A stretch of DNA of 6,074 nt from Actinomycetes bacterium (GTDB lineage: Bacteria; Actinomycetota; Acidimicrobiia; Acidimicrobiales; Palsa-688): contig JAKAXN010000285.1 of the NCBI GenBank assembly GCA_021816565.1, forward strand, positions 1 to 6,074. Reading direction: 5' to 3'. Of the stretch, positions 5,464 to 6,074 are shown one piece after another; position 1 is the stretch's first letter; each line of letters starts with the position of its first letter. Both the position numbers and the translations under genes were made by a program. The notes beneath the pieces were generated by a model, which saw only the letters and a program-made list of their open reading frames with translations, did no database searches and was not told the DNA's origin.

Positions 5464-6074
5464 ATGCCCACCCGTCACATGAAACTCACCCGCCGCGGCG
5501 AATCCGCATCCACCCTGCCCCGGGGTGGGGCCGCCCCCCTGGAGTTCCGCAACGTCACCAAGCGGTACCCGGGAAGCCGCACTCCGGCCATCAAAGACCT
5601 GTCTCTTACCGTCCCGGCCGGGGAGATCTGCGTGCTGGTCGGTCCCTCCGGGTGCGGCAAGACCACCGCCATGCGTCTGGTGAACCGGATGATCGACCTC
5701 TCCGGAGGGGACATCCTCATCGACGGTCGGAGCGTGCTCGATACCAACCCCGCGGACCTGCGGCGCGAAATCGGATATGTCATCCAGCAGGTCGGCCTGT
5801 TCCCGCACGTGAGCATCGCCCACAACATCACGACGGTGCCCCGACTGCTCGGGTGGGACAAGAAGCGGATGCAGGAGCGCTGCGACGAGCTGCTCGACCT
5901 GGTCGGCCTGCCGCGGGACCTGGCCGACCGGTTCCCGAGTCAGCTCTCGGGGGGGCAGCGCCAGCGGGTCGGGGTGGCCCGGGCCCTGGCCGCCGACCCG
6001 CCGCTCATGCTGATGGACGAGCCGTTCGGGGCCATCGACCCGATCAACCGGGAACGCCTGCAGAGCGAGTTCCT
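5464..6074 (+). CDS. OpuCA/ProV-like ABC transporter ATPase, 3' end outside window
   Basis: ATP-binding subunit of an importer resembling the glycine betaine/carnitine/choline (OpuC, ProV) group, which powers uptake of quaternary amines or related osmolytes across the inner membrane. The first 203 residues are visible. They contain the Walker A motif GPSGCGKTT (60-68), Q-loop at Q108/Q109 in VIQQVGLFPH, signature LSGGQRQR (161-168), Walker B LMLMDEP (181-187) and the D-loop AID (190-192). Subfamily clues are MRLVNRMIDLSGGDILIDG, the FPHVSIAHNI segment and PRLLGWDKKR. The conserved domain starts at about residue 26, so the first 25 residues (Arg/Ser-rich) are an extension, or the true start is ATG 5479. 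GGAG directly abuts ATG 5464, too close for a normal ribosome binding site, and ATG 5479 has none; the start is therefore uncertain. CBS domains and permease genes would be expected to the right. The related ergothioneine-type importers cannot be excluded. Confidence 0.88.
   Translation, partial: MPTRHMKLTRRGESASTLPRGGAAPLEFRNVTKRYPGSRTPAIKDLSLTVPAGEICVLVGPSGCGKTTAMRLVNRMIDLSGGDILIDGRSVLDTNPADLRREIGYVIQQVGLFPHVSIAHNITTVPRLLGWDKKRMQERCDELLDLVGLPRDLADRFPSQLSGGQRQRVGVARALAADPPLMLMDEPFGAIDPINRERLQSEF

Noticed and set aside
1..6074. CRISPR array, transposon ends, tRNA or rRNA, defence or toxin genes
   Set aside because: No spaced direct-repeat array, transposase-like protein, tRNA-like cloverleaf or rRNA segment was seen; every long coding stretch is explained by the named genes.

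Overview
The window is strongly GC-rich, uses GTG starts freely and has short intergenic gaps. Together with its gene families this points to a high-GC actinobacterium. An uncultured Acidimicrobiia-like lineage would fit, but the sequence alone does not settle the taxon.

Layout. (1) Positions 1-1259, minus strand: a two-gene operon encoding a DUF35-type zinc-ribbon/OB-fold protein, then (1 nt later) a thiolase of the SCP-x/lipid-transfer type whose C-terminal part runs off the left edge. They probably form one acyl-CoA-processing complex. (2) 1260-1450: a divergent promoter region. (3) 1451-3882, plus strand: a small SCP2-like protein translationally coupled (GTGA overlap) to a complete 679-residue glycogen-debranching/amylo-alpha-1,6-glucosidase-like enzyme. 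(4) 3942-5258, plus strand: a secreted protein with signal peptide, long coiled-coil region and C-terminal GH73-type glucosaminidase domain, likely a peptidoglycan hydrolase. (5) 5259-5463: an information-dense intergenic region. It has an 11-bp-phased array resembling GlnR/MtrA binding sites, a possible ECF promoter, an 11-bp perfect inverted repeat, and a possible three-way-junction leader RNA ending 2 nt before the next start codon. (6) 5464-6074, plus strand: the N-terminal 203 residues of an OpuCA/ProV-like ABC transporter ATPase, cut by the right edge.

The coding content is mostly recognisable metabolism and envelope biology. No CRISPR array, transposase, phage gene, rRNA or tRNA was found. 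The most unusual part is 5259-5463. A candidate OmpR-family regulator site lies between a cell-wall hydrolase and a compatible-solute-type transporter, the same pair of functions that MtrAB controls in Corynebacterium. The transporter also has an elaborate leader of its own. The second point of interest is the tight SCP2/glycoside-hydrolase pair.
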